Source: Pseudomonadales bacterium
GTDB lineage: Bacteria; Pseudomonadota; Gammaproteobacteria; Pseudomonadales; Azotimanducaceae
Reading direction: 5' to 3'
Length of the DNA: 35,922 nt
Assembly: GCA_016779385.1 (NCBI GenBank)
Contig: JADHNT010000017.1
Location: forward strand, 1-35,922
Under the pieces are notes generated by a model. It was not told the origin of the DNA. It searched no databases and worked only from the letters and a program-made list of their open reading frames with translations. The stretch's first letter is position 1. Every line of letters starts with the position of its first letter. The position numbers were made by a program, and so were the translations under genes. This document shows, piece by piece, positions 8,978 through 17,360 of this stretch.

Positions 8978-9651
8978 CGGGGAGCGGTCTTTACCGTCAC
9001 GCCCCGGGGGCTGGCAACGAACAGCTGATCGGCGCGGCGCAGCGCGAATAGGCCGTTGCACACCACCCCGGGCCACTGATTGAGCGCCTGCTCCTGAGCT
9101 GCCGGGTCCCGGAGTTCGAGGCCTCGAACATCGAGAATGGGGTGGCCATTATCCGTGATCACCTCCGGGCGCCGCCGGGCCTCAGCGCCCCGGGCAGTGA
9201 AGGCCCGGAGCAGGGGCGCTTCCGCGAGTTCGATGTATTCGATGGGCAGGGGGAAGGCGCCCAGGGTGTCTACGCACTTACTTTCATCCACGAGGCAGTA
9301 GAAGGTCTCTGCGGCGCTGGCGACGATCTTCTCCTGCGTGAGGGCTGCGCCGCCGCCCTTGATGAGGGCGAGGTTGGGGTCTGCCTCATCGGCGCCGTCA
9401 ATGTAGAGGGCGAGGGGCCCGCTTTCCTGGAGAGACAGCACGCGTATGCCGTGGCCCTCCAGCCGCGTCGCGGAGGCGACGCTGCTGGCCACCGCCCCGT
9501 CGAACTGATCCTTTAGGGGCGCGAGCGCATCGATGAAGCAGTTTGTGGTGGACCCGGTGCCAATGCCCAGCACCACCCCGGCCCCAAGCGTTGACCGGAC
9601 CGCCTCCAGGGCGGCCTCGGCGGCGAGACGTTTTTGCTCATCTTGGGTCAT
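8974..9651 (-). CDS. rpiA: Ribose-5-phosphate isomerase A
   Basis: Interconverts ribose-5-phosphate and ribulose-5-phosphate in the non-oxidative pentose phosphate pathway. The product is 225 residues (E. coli RpiA 219). Motifs: GIGTGSTTNCFIDAL, ASSVASATRLEGHGI, YIDGADEADPNLALIKGGGAAL with the catalytic Asp pair, ESKCVDTLG, and VITDNGHPILDVRG. The open frame runs to 9843, but MTQDEQKRLAAEAALE at 9651 matches the family and has AGGA upstream (GAGGACAGGACGCC). The 78-base gap to ilvA is divergent and must contain both promoters. Its stop overlaps the convergent D2HGDH stop in the CTAG at 8974-8977. Confidence 0.96.
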   Translation of the reverse strand: MTQDEQKRLAAEAALEAVRSTLGAGVVLGIGTGSTTNCFIDALAPLKDQFDGAVASSVASATRLEGHGIRVLSLQESGPLALYIDGADEADPNLALIKGGGAALTQEKIVASAAETFYCLVDESKCVDTLGAFPLPIEYIELAEAPLLRAFTARGAEARRRPEVITDNGHPILDVRGLELRDPAAQEQALNQWPGVVCNGLFALRRADQLFVASPRGVTVKTAPR

Positions 9652-9729
9652 GGCGTCCTGTCCTCGGGTCCTGGAAGCTGGCTCTGGGGCAGCGGAGTGT
9701 TTAGTCTGTCGCCCCCCGAGGCCGCCGGC

Positions 9730-11253
9730 ATGCTCATCATGCTTGAGCAAACAGTCAAGCGCATTCTTGAAGCGAAAGTTTACGATGTGGCGCAGGAGAC
9801 GCCCCTGTCTCCTGCGCCCTTTCTGTCCGCGCGCCTGGGTCATGAGATTTGGCTAAAGCGCGAGGATCTCCAGCCCATCTTCTCCTTCAAGATCCGGGGC
9901 GCCTACAACATGATGGCGCATCTCGACGAGGACGCCCGGCGTCGTGGGGTCATCACCGCCTCTGCCGGGAACCATGCCCAGGGCGTGGCTCTTGCGTCGG
10001 CCATGCTCGGTATCAAGGCCACTATCGTCATGGGGAACAACACCCCGGACATCAAGATTCGAGCCGTGCGCGCCCGGGGGGCGAACGTCGTCCTTCACGG
10101 AGACAGCTTCGATGATGCGCGGGTCTTTGCGGAAGCCCGTATGAAGGCCGAGGGGCTCACCTGGGTACCGCCCTACGATCACCCCCTAGTGATTGCGGGG
10201 CAGGGCACAGTGGCTCTAGAGATGCTGCGCCAGCACCCCGGGCCCCTTGACGCCATTTTCGTCCCCGTGGGGGGCGGCGGATTGCTTGCAGGCATTGCCG
10301 CCTACGCGAAATATCTCCGCCCCGAGGTGAAGGTGATTGGGGTGGAATCGGAGGGTTCGGCCTGCTTCGCTGCGGCCCGGAAGGCCGGTCGGCGTGTGCG
10401 CTTGCCCTCTGAATCCCTAGACCTCTTTGCCGACGGCGTGGCCGTGGCTCAGATGGGCGCCTATACCTGGAAGCTCGCGCGGCGCTGGGTTGATGACGTG
10501 GTCACCGTCTCCACGGATGAGATTTGCGCTGCCATCAAGGATGTTTTTGAAGATACCCGGTCCCTCGCAGAGCCGGCGGGGGCCCTAGCCCTCGCTGGGC
10601 TGAAGAAGTGGGCGGAAAGCGCCCCCCAGGGGCAGCGCCTCATTGCGATCCACAGCGGCGCGAACGTGAACTTCGATCGCCTACGCCACGTAGCCGAGCG
10701 TGCCGAGGTGGGGGAAGCGCGGGAGGCCCTTCTCGCCGTGACCCTGCCGGAGCGCTCCGGTGCGTTCCGACGCTTTGCCAAGGTGCTCGGCAAGCGCGCG
10801 GTGACGGAGTTTAACTATCGCTACGCTGAGGCCAGCGAAGCCCAGGTGTTCGTAGGGGTGAAGATCGCCGAGCGCAGCGATCGTCCGGCCTTGGTGGCCC
10901 AGCTGCAAAGCGCGGGCTACGCCGTGCAAGACTTCACGGATAACGAAATGGCCAAGGTCCACGTGCGTCACTTGGTCGGGGGGCACAGTGCTGCCCAGAT
11001 CCCCGAACGCCTTTTCCGCTTTGAGTTCCCGGAGCGCCCCGGAGCTTTGGGACAGTTCCTGGGCGTGCTGGGCACGCGCTTTAACATTTCCCTTTTCCAC
11101 TACCGGAACCACGGTGCCGCCTGGGGCCGGGTCCTGGTGGCCTTCCAGGCGACACCGGCGGACCGAACGGCCCTTCGAGAAGCGCTTTCGGCGACGGGCT
11201 ACCGTTTCTGGGAAGAGACGGACAACCCCGCTTATAAAGCCTTTCTTGGCTAG
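9730..11253 (+). CDS. ilvA: Threonine ammonia-lyase, biosynthetic
   Basis: PLP enzyme deaminating threonine to 2-oxobutanoate, the entry to isoleucine synthesis. It is about 507 residues (E. coli IlvA 514, Pseudomonas 504). The PLP lysine is Lys54 in FSFKIRGAYN, the phosphate cradle is VGGGGLLAGI, and SAGNHAQGVA binds substrate. The C-terminal third holds two ACT-like regulatory repeats (ERSGAFRRFAKVLG and ERPGALGQFLGVLG), the isoleucine/valine allosteric sites. Start choice: GAGG at 9718-9721 is eight bases before the ATG at 9730; the ATG at 9739 (MLEQTVKRILE) matches Pseudomonas better but is too far from it. An in-frame extension to 9634 overlaps rpiA and is unlikely. Its stop directly abuts the convergent 5-FCL stop. 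Confidence 0.95.
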   Translation: MLIMLEQTVKRILEAKVYDVAQETPLSPAPFLSARLGHEIWLKREDLQPIFSFKIRGAYNMMAHLDEDARRRGVITASAGNHAQGVALASAMLGIKATIVMGNNTPDIKIRAVRARGANVVLHGDSFDDARVFAEARMKAEGLTWVPPYDHPLVIAGQGTVALEMLRQHPGPLDAIFVPVGGGGLLAGIAAYAKYLRPEVKVIGVESEGSACFAAARKAGRRVRLPSESLDLFADGVAVAQMGAYTWKLARRWVDDVVTVSTDEICAAIKDVFEDTRSLAEPAGALALAGLKKWAESAPQGQRLIAIHSGANVNFDRLRHVAERAEVGEAREALLAVTLPERSGAFRRFAKVLGKRAVTEFNYRYAEASEAQVFVGVKIAERSDRPALVAQLQSAGYAVQDFTDNEMAKVHVRHLVGGHSAAQIPERLFRFEFPERPGALGQFLGVLGTRFNISLFHYRNHGAAWGRVLVAFQATPADRTALREALSATGYRFWEETDNPAYKAFLG

Positions 11254-11859
11254 CTAGGGCTTGGTGGCGCCCAATAGGCGTCGCGCTCGGGGGGAGAAGC
11301 ACTGGACACCGGCCTCCGTCACCACCGCATCCAACCGCACATCATGGGGTGCGCTCGTCCAGGGCGCGCAGCCCTGAAAGGCGTAGGCGAGCCCGAGCAA
11401 AAAGGGCTGATGAGGCCAGTGGGCGGCGAAGCTGCGGTCGTAGTAGCCGCCGCCCCGGCCGAGGCGGTCGCCAGCGTTGGAAAAGGCCACGAGGGGCACG
11501 ATCACCCAGGAGAGGGTCCAGGCCGGTCGCAGCCCCCTGCTGGGGGCAGGGATGCCATAGCGGCCCGGGGCAAGGGAAGTGGGATCCCCGAAACGTAGCT
11601 GGGGCCGATCGGTAAACGGGCTAATGCGCGGCAGGTAGGTTCGGGTGGCGCCGGCGCTTAGGGCGGCGGCCAGGGGCGCGGGATCGATCTCCCCGTCATT
11701 AGGACCATAGAGTCCAAGGTGCCGGGGGGGCGGTGGCGCGCAGCAGGCCAGCGCGGCTGCGGCCCTGGCAGCGGCAGCGGCGCGAAACTCCTGGGAAAGC
11801 CCCTGGCGCTGCCGGCGGACGGTGCGACGAAGGCGGCGCAGCTCGGCGTTATTGCGCAT
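11254..11859 (-). CDS. 5-formyltetrahydrofolate cyclo-ligase
   Basis: ATP-dependent conversion of 5-formyl-THF to 5,10-methenyl-THF, salvaging a folate that otherwise inhibits one-carbon enzymes (ygfA/fau in E. coli). It has 201 residues. The N-terminus MRNNAELRRLRRTVRRQRQGL is the usual basic helix. The nucleotide-binding segment is GDRLGRGGGYYDRSF, and LGLAYAFQ and LDAVVTEAGV follow as in the family. The frame is open further upstream, but the ATG at 11859 matches family starts and lies just beyond the predicted 3' end of 6S RNA. This 6S-fau order is conserved in gammaproteobacteria, where the two are often one transcript. The ribosome-binding site is weak (GGGGA), possibly because the leader is processed from the 6S precursor. 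Confidence 0.93.
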   Translation of the reverse strand: MRNNAELRRLRRTVRRQRQGLSQEFRAAAAARAAAALACCAPPPPRHLGLYGPNDGEIDPAPLAAALSAGATRTYLPRISPFTDRPQLRFGDPTSLAPGRYGIPAPSRGLRPAWTLSWVIVPLVAFSNAGDRLGRGGGYYDRSFAAHWPHQPFLLGLAYAFQGCAPWTSAPHDVRLDAVVTEAGVQCFSPRARRLLGATKP

Positions 11860-11863
11860 GAAA

Positions 11864-12040
11864 ATCCCCGGGAATGCCGCTGCTGACTGTGCCCTTGAAC
11901 CCAGCGGTCCAAGGTGGAGGTTCAGGTCTGGCCAAAGGCTTTCCGACGCGCGGACGTGCACACCGGCTTTAACACTTCACCTCCGGGTAGTGCTATAAGG
12001 CTCGAGAGCTTCATCAGCTGGCGAACACCCCAGGGCGCGC
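11864..12040 (-). ncRNA. ssrS: 6S RNA
   Basis: 6S RNA binds the sigma70 RNA polymerase holoenzyme as a mimic of an open promoter and tunes transcription in stationary phase. Read on the minus strand, the 5' part has CCCTGGGGTGTTCGCCAG and the 3' part has GTTCAAGGGCACAGTCAGC then GCGGCATTCCCGGGGA. These are hallmark 5' and 3' strands of gammaproteobacterial 6S RNA, and they pair to close the long hairpin. A perfect TATAAT (12045-12050, minus) stands about five bases before the inferred 5' end; I see no good -35. The position between zapA and the 5-FCL gene is the conserved ssrS locus. The ends are estimates (about 177 nt; E. coli 184). Confidence 0.92.
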
Positions 12041-12075
12041 TAGGATTATAGCGTTTTACCGCAGTGCCCGGGGGC

Positions 12076-12390
12076 TTAATTGAGCTTTAGCTGACGCAAC
12101 TGACCAAGGGCTTGTCCCACGCGCTCGGCGAGCCGATCGATCTCTTTCTGGCTGTCGGCCTTCAGCGTCTCCTGCCCATCTTCCGCCGCGATAAGCTCGT
12201 AGGTGAAATTCAGCGCCGCCATTACCGCGATGCGCTCGAGGCCAATGATTTTTCCGCCGTTACGGATGGTTTGCATCTGCTGGTCGAGCCGCTGCGCGGC
12301 ACGCTCAAGAGCGCGCTCCTCCCCCGGGGGGCAGCTGACTTGGTAGTCCTTACCCAGGAGATGCACGGTAAGAGTTTTGGGGTCGCTCAT
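12076..12390 (-). CDS. zapA: Cell division protein ZapA
   Basis: Small cytoplasmic protein that bundles FtsZ filaments and stabilises the Z ring. It has 104 residues (E. coli ZapA 109). The N-terminal globular part MSDPKTLTVHLLGKDYQVSC and the PPGEERALERAAQRLDQQM helix fit the family. Next is IGLERIAVMAALNFTYEL, the most conserved stretch, followed by a C-terminal coiled coil (KEIDRLAERVGQALGQLRQL). It starts four bases inside the upstream TIGR02449 gene (ATGA overlap) and is followed by the 6S RNA promoter, in the conserved gammaproteobacterial arrangement. Confidence 0.95.
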   Translation of the reverse strand: MSDPKTLTVHLLGKDYQVSCPPGEERALERAAQRLDQQMQTIRNGGKIIGLERIAVMAALNFTYELIAAEDGQETLKADSQKEIDRLAERVGQALGQLRQLKLN

Positions 12391-12596
12391 CCGTCCTGCT
12401 CCAAGCCCTTCAGGCGCCCAATCATGGCCTCGATCTTCGAGCGCGCGAGCTCATTTTTCTCAATCAGCCGAGCGCGCTCCTGGGCCCACTCTTGGTGGCG
12501 AGAGAGCAGCGCTTGGTTATCCCGGGACAGCTGATCACAGAGGCGGATCAGTTCCTCGAGGCGGCGCTCTAGCGTGGCAAGATCGAGCTGGCTCAT
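12387..12596 (-). CDS. TIGR02449 family coiled-coil protein (ZapB-like)
   Basis: A 69-residue, almost wholly helical protein with heptad-like Leu/Glu spacing (LERRLEELIRLCDQLSRDN, then ARLIEKNELARSKIEAMIGR). It matches the TIGR02449 family found next to zapA in many gammaproteobacteria lacking enteric ZapB at this locus. A cell-division role is inferred only from the zapA linkage and the coiled coil. The frame is open to 12617, but MSQLDLATLERRLEEL at 12596 is the family start. It overlaps zapA by four bases, so the pair is probably co-translated. Confidence 0.82.
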   Translation of the reverse strand: MSQLDLATLERRLEELIRLCDQLSRDNQALLSRHQEWAQERARLIEKNELARSKIEAMIGRLKGLEQDG

Positions 12597-12626
12597 GGGG
12601 GGCCCGGGTGATGGCAAGACTGGAGG

Positions 12627-12632
12627 ATAATA
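12627..12632 (-). promoter_or_regulatory. Candidate -10 box for the TIGR02449-zapA transcript
   Basis: The minus strand reads TATTAT here, five of six matches to the sigma70 -10 consensus, 30 bases before the ATG at 12596. The best -35 at 17-18 bases spacing is poor (CTGGTG or TCTGGT). It is the only AT-rich block in the 113-base gap between this transcript and ygfB. Confidence 0.35.
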
Positions 12633-12709
12633 ACAGGTCTGCTTTTGCGCACCAGAGCGCGCCGAAGGCCGTGCTAAACTCGTAAAAACCCGAGGAAAGG
12701 AGCTGGATC

Positions 12710-13204
12710 GTGGGCGATTTCGACGCGGCCGTAGAGGTCCTTAGCCCGCTCGCAACCCCTATGGAGGTGCAGGGGCTTTTTTGTGGCGTCTATTGCGTCA
12801 GCAAGGCGTCACCGGAAAAGGCCCTCTGGCACGAAATGCTTCGCACCCATTTTGGGGAAGAGGCGCCCCTCCTCGACGCCGTGGATGCGCTCGCCGCGAC
12901 CCAGGGCCAGGCCCTCGCTGATGAAAATCTGTCCTTCCAGTTGCTGCTTCCCGACGATGACGCCCCCCTCGAAGATCGCGCCGATGGTCTTGCGCGCTTC
13001 TGCGGTGCCTTTCTGTCGGGCTATGGCTTAAGCGGCGGGCAGCTCGACGCCGAGGATCGGGAAGCCATGGAAGACCTGGCGGCCATCGCTCAGCTGTCCG
13101 ATCAGCTCGATGATGACGAAGAGAACGCGCAGAATCTCGAAATGCTTATTGAGCATGTGCGCATCGTGGTACTTAATCTTGCTGAACGAGGAGCAAGGAC
13201 ATGA
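12710..13204 (+). CDS. YgfB/YecA (UPF0149) family protein
   Basis: A 164-residue acidic, mostly helical cytoplasmic protein of the UPF0149 family, orthologous by position to E. coli ygfB. Visible features are the N-terminal EVQGLFCGVYC segment (family: HGxLxGLLCG), DAPLEDRADGLARFCGAFLSGYGL near the middle, and the DEEnAQNLEMLIEHVRIVVL tail that resembles YgfB. The start is GTG at 12710 with a strong AGGAAAGGAG upstream. The stop overlaps the pepP ATG by four bases. YgfB has been linked to regulation of ampC expression in Pseudomonas; no function can be read from the sequence here. Confidence 0.88.
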   Translation: MGDFDAAVEVLSPLATPMEVQGLFCGVYCVSKASPEKALWHEMLRTHFGEEAPLLDAVDALAATQGQALADENLSFQLLLPDDDAPLEDRADGLARFCGAFLSGYGLSGGQLDAEDREAMEDLAAIAQLSDQLDDDEENAQNLEMLIEHVRIVVLNLAERGART

Positions 13205-14541
13205 CCGCCAGGAGGGCTGTGCAAGGGATCTCAGCCAAGGCATATGCTGAACGCCGTCGCGCTGCGCTGGACGCCGTGGCGCCGCAAAGTGCGCTTCTTC
13301 TGCCCGCGGGACGGGAGCTGCTCCGCAACGGCGATACCCACTATCCCTTTCGGCAAAGCTCGGACTTTCTATATCTGACGGGGTTCCAGGAGCCGGACGC
13401 TATTTTGGTGCTCTTGCCCGGGCGCCGGGCTGGGGAAACGGTGCTCTTTTGCCGGGACCACGATACCCGGCGGGAGCGCTATGACGGGCCCCGCCTCGGC
13501 CCAGAGCAAGCCGCTGAGGCGCTGGGCCTCGATGACGCCTTCCCCCTCAGCGATATCGACGACATCCTCCCCGGGCTACTCGAGGATCGTAGCCAGGTGT
13601 ACCTGCCCCTGGGGGCCGATGAGGCCTTTGAGGCTCAGGTGCGGGGATGGATTGAGGATTGCCGGAGCCGGCGGGGGGGCCCCGTGGCAGCCCTTGAGCT
13701 CACCGATTCGGGACACATCCTCCACGAACTTCGCCTCTTTAAGACCCCGGCGGAGCTTCGTCTTATGCGCGAAGCGGCGCGCATTTCCGTCCTGGCGCAT
13801 GAGCGCGCGATGGCGCACGCGGCCCCGGGGGTGCCCGAGTACGTACTCGAGGCGGAAATCGCCTACGCCTTTCGCAGTGAAGGGGCGACGGGGCCGGCCT
13901 ACCCCAGCATCGTCGGCAGCGGCGCGAACGCCTGCATCATGCATTACGTCGATAACGCCGCCCCCCTGCCCGAGGACGGGCTTGTGCTCATTGACGCCGG
14001 TGCGGAGTACCAGGGCTATGCGGCGGACATCACCCGCACCTTCCCAGCTTCTGGGCGCTTTACGCCCCTCCAGCGCCAGCTCTATGACCTCGTCTTAGCG
14101 GCCCAGACCGCCGCCATCGAGGCCGTGCGCCCCGGCGCGACCTTTAATGATCCGCACTTGGCTTCCCAGCGTGTACTCATCGCGGGGCTGATCGAACTTA
14201 AGGTGCTCACGGGCACGGTGGACGGCATCTTGGCCGACGGCAGCGCCATGCCCTTTCTGGTGCACCGCTGTTCCCACTGGCTGGGGATCGATGTCCACGA
14301 CGTGGGCGAGTACCGCTTTGGTGAGGCGTGGCGGATTCTGGAGCCGGGTATGGTCTTGACCATCGAGCCGGGCCTTTACTTCCCCGCCGATCTCCCGGAA
14401 ACGCCGCGAGCCTTCGCAGGCATCGGCATTCGCATTGAGGACGACGTGCTGGTCACGGCCTCGGGCTACGAGGTGCTCACGGAGGCGGCTCCCCGGGACG
14501 GCGATGCCATCGAGGCGCTGATGGCCCAGGGCGGATCATGA
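13201..14541 (+). CDS. pepP: Xaa-Pro aminopeptidase P
   Basis: Manganese metallopeptidase of the pita-bread fold removing an N-terminal residue before proline. It has 446 residues (E. coli PepP 441). The N-terminal domain contains PFRQSSDFLYLTGFQEPDA. The C-terminal catalytic domain has the five metal ligands: Asp in LIDAGAEY, Asp in AADITRTFP, His in SHWLGIDVHDVGEY, Glu in LTIEPGLYFP, and Glu in GIRIEDDVLVT. It overlaps ygfB and ubiH by four bases on either side (ATGA twice), so this is a tightly coupled operon. Its link to ubiquinone genes is conserved, although no functional reason is established. Confidence 0.95.
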   Translation: MTARRAVQGISAKAYAERRRAALDAVAPQSALLLPAGRELLRNGDTHYPFRQSSDFLYLTGFQEPDAILVLLPGRRAGETVLFCRDHDTRRERYDGPRLGPEQAAEALGLDDAFPLSDIDDILPGLLEDRSQVYLPLGADEAFEAQVRGWIEDCRSRRGGPVAALELTDSGHILHELRLFKTPAELRLMREAARISVLAHERAMAHAAPGVPEYVLEAEIAYAFRSEGATGPAYPSIVGSGANACIMHYVDNAAPLPEDGLVLIDAGAEYQGYAADITRTFPASGRFTPLQRQLYDLVLAAQTAAIEAVRPGATFNDPHLASQRVLIAGLIELKVLTGTVDGILADGSAMPFLVHRCSHWLGIDVHDVGEYRFGEAWRILEPGMVLTIEPGLYFPADLPETPRAFAGIGIRIEDDVLVTASGYEVLTEAAPRDGDAIEALMAQGGS

Positions 14542-15743
14542 GTCCCGTCCCGAAGGCCCCTCCACTGGCGGTGATTGGTGGGGGCATCGTGGGCTGCGCC
14601 CTGGCCCTTGCCTTGGATCACGCCGGGGTACCCGTGGTTTTGCTTGACCAGGGACCGCCCCCGGGGCCCGAGAGCGACCCTCGCCGGGGTGTGGCCCTCG
14701 CGCCGGACGTGCTCGCGTTCCTTACTGGGCTTGAGGTTGATGTGCCTCATACGCCCTACGCCCACATGACCGTCTGGGACCACAGCGGCCCGGCGGCCCT
14801 GCACTTTTCCGCCGCCGAGGTCGGGCTTCCCCGCCTCGGGGCCATGGTGGAGAACGACCGGCTCCGCTGGGCGCTCACCCAGACCCTCGGTGCCCGTGGC
14901 GTCCCCCTTCGCTGGGGGGCGCGGGTGTCCCAGGTTCGCTGGCCGAGCCTCGGCGTCGGTCCGCAGCTTACCCTTGAGGATGGCGAGACCCTGCCCGTAG
15001 CGCTGGTTTGCGCCGCCGATGGCGGCCATTCACCGCTGCGTGGCCTCGCGGGCATCGGGGTCCAGGATGAGCCCATGCATCAGCGCGCTGTGGTAACGGC
15101 GGTGGTAACGGAGCGGCCCCACGAGGCAACGGCCTGGCAACGCTTTCTACCCACTGGCCCCCTGGCCTTCCTGCCCCTCGATGATGATGCCGAGGGACGC
15201 TATCGGTGCTCCGTGGTGTGGAGCGCCGATGAAGACCGGGCGCGAGCCCTGGAGGCGTTGGACGACGACGCCTTCTGCGCGGCGCTGAGCGAGGCCTTTG
15301 AATATCGCTTGGGCGCGGTGTTGTCCGCGGCGCCCCGAGCGGCCTTTCCCCTGCAGCAGCGCCACGCGGAGCGCTACGCGGCCCCGGGCCTCGTGCTGCT
15401 GGGGGATGCGGCCCACGTGGTCCACCCCTTGGCAGGGCAGGGCGTCAACTTAGGTCTGCGGGACGTCATGGCCCTCGTGCCGACGCTGGGGGCCGGGCTT
15501 CGCCAGCGCACCCTCGGTGACCCCGCTCAGTTCGCGGCCTATGAGCGGCAGCGGCGCCGGGATAATGCCCTTATGCTGCGCGCCTTCAGTGCCCTGAAAC
15601 GCGGATTTGCGCCGGCCTCCGGCCCCACGGCCTGGCTCCGTCAGCAGGGCCTGGGCTTCCTTGATCATCAACCGGTATTGCGCCGGCGCTTCATGGCGCA
15701 GGCCCTGGGGCTTGCCCCCGAGGCCGGCGCTGCCCAGCCCTAA
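14538..15743 (+). CDS. UbiH/UbiI-family FAD monooxygenase of ubiquinone synthesis
   Basis: Flavin hydroxylase introducing a hydroxyl on the ubiquinone ring, using O2 and NAD(P)H; acts at the inner-membrane Ubi complex. It has 401 residues. The N-terminal FAD-binding motif is VIGGGIVGCALALAL, CAADGGHSPLR is the DG motif, and GDAAHVVHPLAGQGVNLGLRD is the second FAD motif diagnostic of this family. E. coli and many relatives have two paralogues here (ubiH then ubiI); this locus has one, so UbiH (C4/C6) versus UbiI (C5) cannot be decided by eye. It overlaps pepP by four bases and is followed 17 bases later by gcvT. Confidence 0.9.
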   Translation: MSPVPKAPPLAVIGGGIVGCALALALDHAGVPVVLLDQGPPPGPESDPRRGVALAPDVLAFLTGLEVDVPHTPYAHMTVWDHSGPAALHFSAAEVGLPRLGAMVENDRLRWALTQTLGARGVPLRWGARVSQVRWPSLGVGPQLTLEDGETLPVALVCAADGGHSPLRGLAGIGVQDEPMHQRAVVTAVVTERPHEATAWQRFLPTGPLAFLPLDDDAEGRYRCSVVWSADEDRARALEALDDDAFCAALSEAFEYRLGAVLSAAPRAAFPLQQRHAERYAAPGLVLLGDAAHVVHPLAGQGVNLGLRDVMALVPTLGAGLRQRTLGDPAQFAAYERQRRRDNALMLRAFSALKRGFAPASGPTAWLRQQGLGFLDHQPVLRRRFMAQALGLAPEAGAAQP

Positions 15744-15760
15744 ATCTCAGGAGTCTCCCC

Positions 15761-16855
15761 ATGAGCAGCGCTTTGAAACGTACCCCCCTTGCGCAGGCCC
15801 ACGAGGCCGCGGGCGCTAAGATGGTCCCTTTCTTTGGGTGGGAGATGCCCCTCCACTATGGCTCGCAGCTCGAAGAGCACTATGCGGTGCGAGGCTGCGG
15901 TGGCATTTTCGATGTTTCCCACATGACCGTGGTCGATATTTCTGGCCCCGATGCGACAGCCTACCTACGATGTCTCCTGACCCAGGATGTGACGACCCTG
16001 GCGCCGGGGCAGGCCAGCTACGGCGCGTTGCTCAATAACGCCGGCGGCGTGATCGACGACCTCATAGCCTATCGCCGCACCGAGGGCTATCGCCTCATCG
16101 TGAACGCTGCTACTCGGGACGAGGATCTTGCCTGGCTTGAGGCCCATCGTACCGGCGCCGTAGAGATCACGGAGCGCGCCGAGCTCGCCATGCTCGCCGT
16201 GCAGGGCCCGGAAGCCTTGGCCCGGGCTACGGCGTGGCTAGGCGCCGCGGCGCCGACCCTGGCGGCCCTACCTCCCTTCGCCTTCTTGGAAGACGAGGAT
16301 CGGTTCCTAGCGCGCACCGGCTACACGGGAGAGGACGGCTTTGAGGTGGTGCTGCCGGCAGCGGACGCCGTCGACGCCTGGGGCATGCTCTTGGCCGCGG
16401 GCCTGGCTCCGGCGGGGCTGGGCGCCCGGGATACGCTCCGCCTCGAAGCTGGCATGAACCTCTACGGGCAGGATATGGATCAGACCGTATCGCCGCTGGA
16501 AGCCAACATGGGCTGGACCGTGGCCTGGGCCCCGGAGGATCGCGCTTTCCTTGGCCGGGACGCCCTGGCGGCGCAGAAGGCTACGGGGGTGCCGACGCGG
16601 CAGGTGGGGCTGCGCCTAGAGGGCAAGGGCGTGCTTCGGGCCGGCCTTGAGGTTTTCCAAGAAGGTCCGGACGGGGCTTGGACCCCCGTGGGCACCCTCA
16701 CCTCCGGGGCCTTTTCCCCGACCTTAAAGGAGGGCATCGGGCTGGCGCGCATCAAAGCGACCGTCCCCAGGGCAGCCATCCTCGCAGTGGAGCTGCGTGG
16801 TCAGTACCGGCGAGTGCTGCGTTGCCGCCCACCGTTCATCAAAAAGCACTCCTGA
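15761..16855 (+). CDS. gcvT: Glycine cleavage system T protein (aminomethyltransferase)
   Basis: Transfers the methylene unit from the aminomethyl-lipoyl arm of GcvH to THF, giving 5,10-methylene-THF and ammonia. It has 364 residues (E. coli 364). Visible are TPLAQAHEAAGAKMVPFFGW, GIFDVSHMTVVDI, LLNNAGGVIDDLIAYR with the catalytic Asp, RTGYTGEDGFEVVLP, LGARDTLRLEAGMNLYG, and GTLTSGAFSPTL. The C-terminal strand (VELRGQYRRVLRCRPPFI) is a little divergent but complete. The ATG follows AGGAGTCTCCCC. The leader is only 17 bases, so no glycine riboswitch fits here. It is probably read from the ygfB-pepP-ubiH transcript. Confidence 0.96.
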   Translation: MSSALKRTPLAQAHEAAGAKMVPFFGWEMPLHYGSQLEEHYAVRGCGGIFDVSHMTVVDISGPDATAYLRCLLTQDVTTLAPGQASYGALLNNAGGVIDDLIAYRRTEGYRLIVNAATRDEDLAWLEAHRTGAVEITERAELAMLAVQGPEALARATAWLGAAAPTLAALPPFAFLEDEDRFLARTGYTGEDGFEVVLPAADAVDAWGMLLAAGLAPAGLGARDTLRLEAGMNLYGQDMDQTVSPLEANMGWTVAWAPEDRAFLGRDALAAQKATGVPTRQVGLRLEGKGVLRAGLEVFQEGPDGAWTPVGTLTSGAFSPTLKEGIGLARIKATVPRAAILAVELRGQYRRVLRCRPPFIKKHS

Positions 16856-16964
16856 AGGCATGAAAGGCCTTCATGCTGCACGGGGAAAGGCTCCCATAAG
16901 GCGCCTAAGCGCGTAGAATGCTTTGCAAATTTAGCCACTCCGATCAACCTGGGAGACCCTGCCC
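16856..16964 (+). promoter_or_regulatory. gcvT-gcvH spacer with two inverted repeats
   Basis: A 109-base spacer. It starts with a perfect 7-bp hairpin GCATGAA-AGGCC-TTCATGC (16858-16876), which has no T-run and so is not a classical terminator. A second short inverted repeat GGCGC-CTAA-GCGC lies near 16900; the same 13 bases recur at the corA/MFS junction. TAGAAT at 16914-16919 could be a -10 box for gcvH, though no -35 is visible. The gcvH ribosome-binding site is GGGAGACC. Confidence 0.35.
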
Positions 16965-17357
16965 ATGAGTGATATCCCCGCCGATCTCAAATACATCGCT
17001 TCCCATGAATGGGTGCGCGTAGCAGGGGATGGCACCGTCACCGTAGGGGTCACGGATCATGCCCAGGACGCCCTCGGGGATGTGGTCTACGTAGAACTTC
17101 CGGAGGTCGACGTCGTGCTGAGCGCCGGGGACGAAGCCGGCGTCGTGGAGTCGGTGAAGGCGGCTTCCGATATCTACACGCCGCTCTCGGGAACGGTGAT
17201 CGCCGTGAACAGCACGCTGGAAGATGCTCCGGAGCAGGTCAACAGCGATCCCTATGGGGAAGGCTGGTTCTTTAAGCTCCGCCTCGCCGATGCGGGGGAG
17301 CTCGACGAGCTCCTGGACGCTGACGGCTACGCGGACGTCTGCGACGCCGACGCTTAA
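16965..17357 (+). CDS. gcvH: Glycine cleavage system H protein
   Basis: Lipoyl carrier that shuttles the aminomethyl group between the P, T and L proteins. It has 130 residues (E. coli 129). The lipoylated lysine is Lys65 in [14 protein letters not shown]. The N-terminal [11 protein letters not shown] and the [19 protein letters not shown] segment are standard. The C-terminal [13 protein letters not shown]-like segment (here [15 protein letters not shown]) is complete, with an Asp-rich end. The ATG follows GGGAGACCCTGCCC, a near copy of the tkt and pgk start modules. An intrinsic terminator starts four bases after its TAA, separating it from gcvPA. Confidence 0.97.
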   Translation: MSDIPADLKYIASHEWVRVAGDGTVTVGVTDHAQDALGDVVYVELPEVDVVLSAGDEAGVVESVKAASDIYTPLSGTVIAVNSTLEDAPEQVNSDPYGEGWFFKLRLADAGELDELLDADGYADVCDADA

Positions 17358-17360
17358 GTT

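Noticed and set aside
15744-15760. Glycine riboswitch before gcvT
   Set aside because: The gap is 17 bases, far too short. The gcvH and gcvPA leaders were also read and lack the glycine aptamer consensus.
16858-16876. Terminator after gcvT
   Set aside because: The 7-bp hairpin is perfect but is followed by TGCACGGGG rather than a T-run.
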